Shown one piece after another: positions 4,939 through 5,487 of a stretch of 5,487 nt of DNA. Where the stretch lies: the NCBI GenBank assembly GCA_944321005.1, contig CALUJT010000154.1, positions 1 through 5,487 on the forward strand. The letters run 5' to 3'. The position numbers and the translations under genes were made by a program. Position 1 is the stretch's first letter. Every line of letters begins with the position of its first letter. The notes under the pieces are model-generated. The model was not told where the DNA came from. It searched no databases and worked only from the letters and a program-made list of their open reading frames with translations. The DNA is from an uncultured Atopobiaceae bacterium. Lineage in GTDB: Bacteria; Actinomycetota; Coriobacteriia; Coriobacteriales; Atopobiaceae.

Positions 4939-5487
4939 TCACGCGTACATGAGCCCCTCGGGGTCGATCTTGTCCTGAATGCGGCGCAGGGTGCGACGCA
5001 GCAGGCGCGAGACCTGGACCTGGGAGATGCCCAGGCGCTCTGCGATCTCCACCTGCGTGAGGCCCTCGTCGAAGCGCATCTTGACGACCTCCTGCTCGCG
5101 CGGGGAGAAGTCGGCGATGGCCTGCTCGAGGACTATGCGGTCGTCGGAGGCGGCGAGGTCCGGGTCCTCCGTGGCGTAGTGGTCGATGACCGAGGGGGCC
5201 TCGTCGTCCTCGCCCGAGCCGCCGCCCTCCAGGGGCACCGAGCTATAGGCGCTCGAGGACTCCATGGCCTCGAGGACCTCGTCCACCGTGGAGCCCAGGT
5301 GCTCGGCGATCTCCGCCACCGAGGGGCTCCTCTGCAGCTGGTTGGTGAGCTCGTCGGTTGCCTGGTTGACCTTGGCGGAGAGCTCCTGCAGGCGCCTCGG
5401 CACGCGGACGGACCAGCCCTTGTCGCGGAAGTGGCGCTTGATCTCGCCCATGATGGTGGGCGTGGCGTAGGTGGTGAACTCGAGGCC
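4939..5487 (-). CDS. RNA polymerase sigma factor, SigB/SigF/SigG family, C-terminal part (cut by right edge)
   Basis: 182 residues to the stop; the frame stays open to the edge, and GLEFTTYATPTI precedes the first visible Met at 5451, so that Met is not the real start. Fragment residues 4-32 (FTTYATPTIMGEIKRHF, then RDKGWSVRVPRR) are the end of sigma region 2 running into region 3 of SigB/F/G-type group 3 sigma factors. Region 3 covers about 33-85, with SPSVAEIAEHLGSTVDEVLEAM as its helix-turn-helix. An acidic Gly/Ser linker lies at 88-97. Region 4 is at about 126-175, with the -35-binding helix-turn-helix LTQVEIAERLGISQVQVSRL. Known relatives direct stress, surface or sporulation genes and are held by RsbW/SpoIIAB-type anti-sigma kinases, often encoded just upstream, here beyond the window. 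The AI-2E permease gene follows after 51 nt, suggesting co-transcription. The family is secure; naming it SigB would need the missing half and its neighbours. Confidence 0.95.
   Translation of the reverse strand, partial: GLEFTTYATPTIMGEIKRHFRDKGWSVRVPRRLQELSAKVNQATDELTNQLQRSPSVAEIAEHLGSTVDEVLEAMESSSAYSSVPLEGGGSGEDDEAPSVIDHYATEDPDLAASDDRIVLEQAIADFSPREQEVVKMRFDEGLTQVEIAERLGISQVQVSRLLRRTLRRIQDKIDPEGLMYA

Noticed and set aside
3497..4942. Long minus-strand open frame overlapping the permease in another frame, and the similar 2023-3432 and 1029-2147 frames
   Set aside because: Arg/Pro/Ala/His-rich translations without domains, out of frame with well-supported genes.
4939..4946. ACGCGT at the ends of the sigma and permease genes and in the leader palindrome
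   Set aside because: Two copies are explained by an Ala codon before the stop; three short matches do not make a signal.

Overview
The window is high-GC DNA with dense, G/C-ending codons. Every real gene lies on the minus strand, so transcription runs from the right edge to the left. The gene set suggests an actinobacterium of the class Coriobacteriia (Olsenella/Atopobium/Collinsella-like). It holds a SigB/SigF-type sigma factor, a surface hydrolase carrying SLH repeats, a regulator with an excisionase-like head and a LuxR tail, and an alanyl-tRNA synthetase with an HLSFFEML variant of motif 2. The class assignment is inferred from protein character and was not tested by a search.

Layout in transcription order. 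(1) 5487-4939: the last 182 residues of a sigma-70 family factor of the SigB/SigF/SigG type, whose 5' end lies beyond the right edge. (2) 4887-3553: a polytopic AI-2E (PerM/YdiK) family permease with a low-complexity cytoplasmic tail, 51 nt after the sigma gene and probably co-transcribed with it. (3) 3446-2250: a regulator of about 398 residues with a DNA-binding helix-turn-helix at each end; it has its own promoter candidate and an arguable start codon. (4) 2249-1928: a 322-nt gene-free leader holding a three-unit 14-bp tandem repeat and several hairpins. (5) 1927-521: a secreted SGNH/GDSL esterase-like enzyme with three C-terminal SLH repeats. (6) 520-282: an intergenic region with a large nested hairpin that looks like the terminator of gene 5, then a TATAAT-type promoter for the next gene. 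(7) 281-1: the first 93 residues of alanyl-tRNA synthetase, cut by the left edge.

How they may work together: the sigma factor and permease look like one transcription unit, and alaS is a separate housekeeping unit. The regulator sits directly upstream of the SLH-anchored hydrolase on the same strand, with a structured leader between them. That makes local control of the surface enzyme a reasonable but unproven hypothesis. No mobile element, CRISPR array, tRNA or rRNA was seen. The most unusual items are the two-headed regulator, the SGNH-SLH fusion, and the repeat and hairpins in the leader between them.
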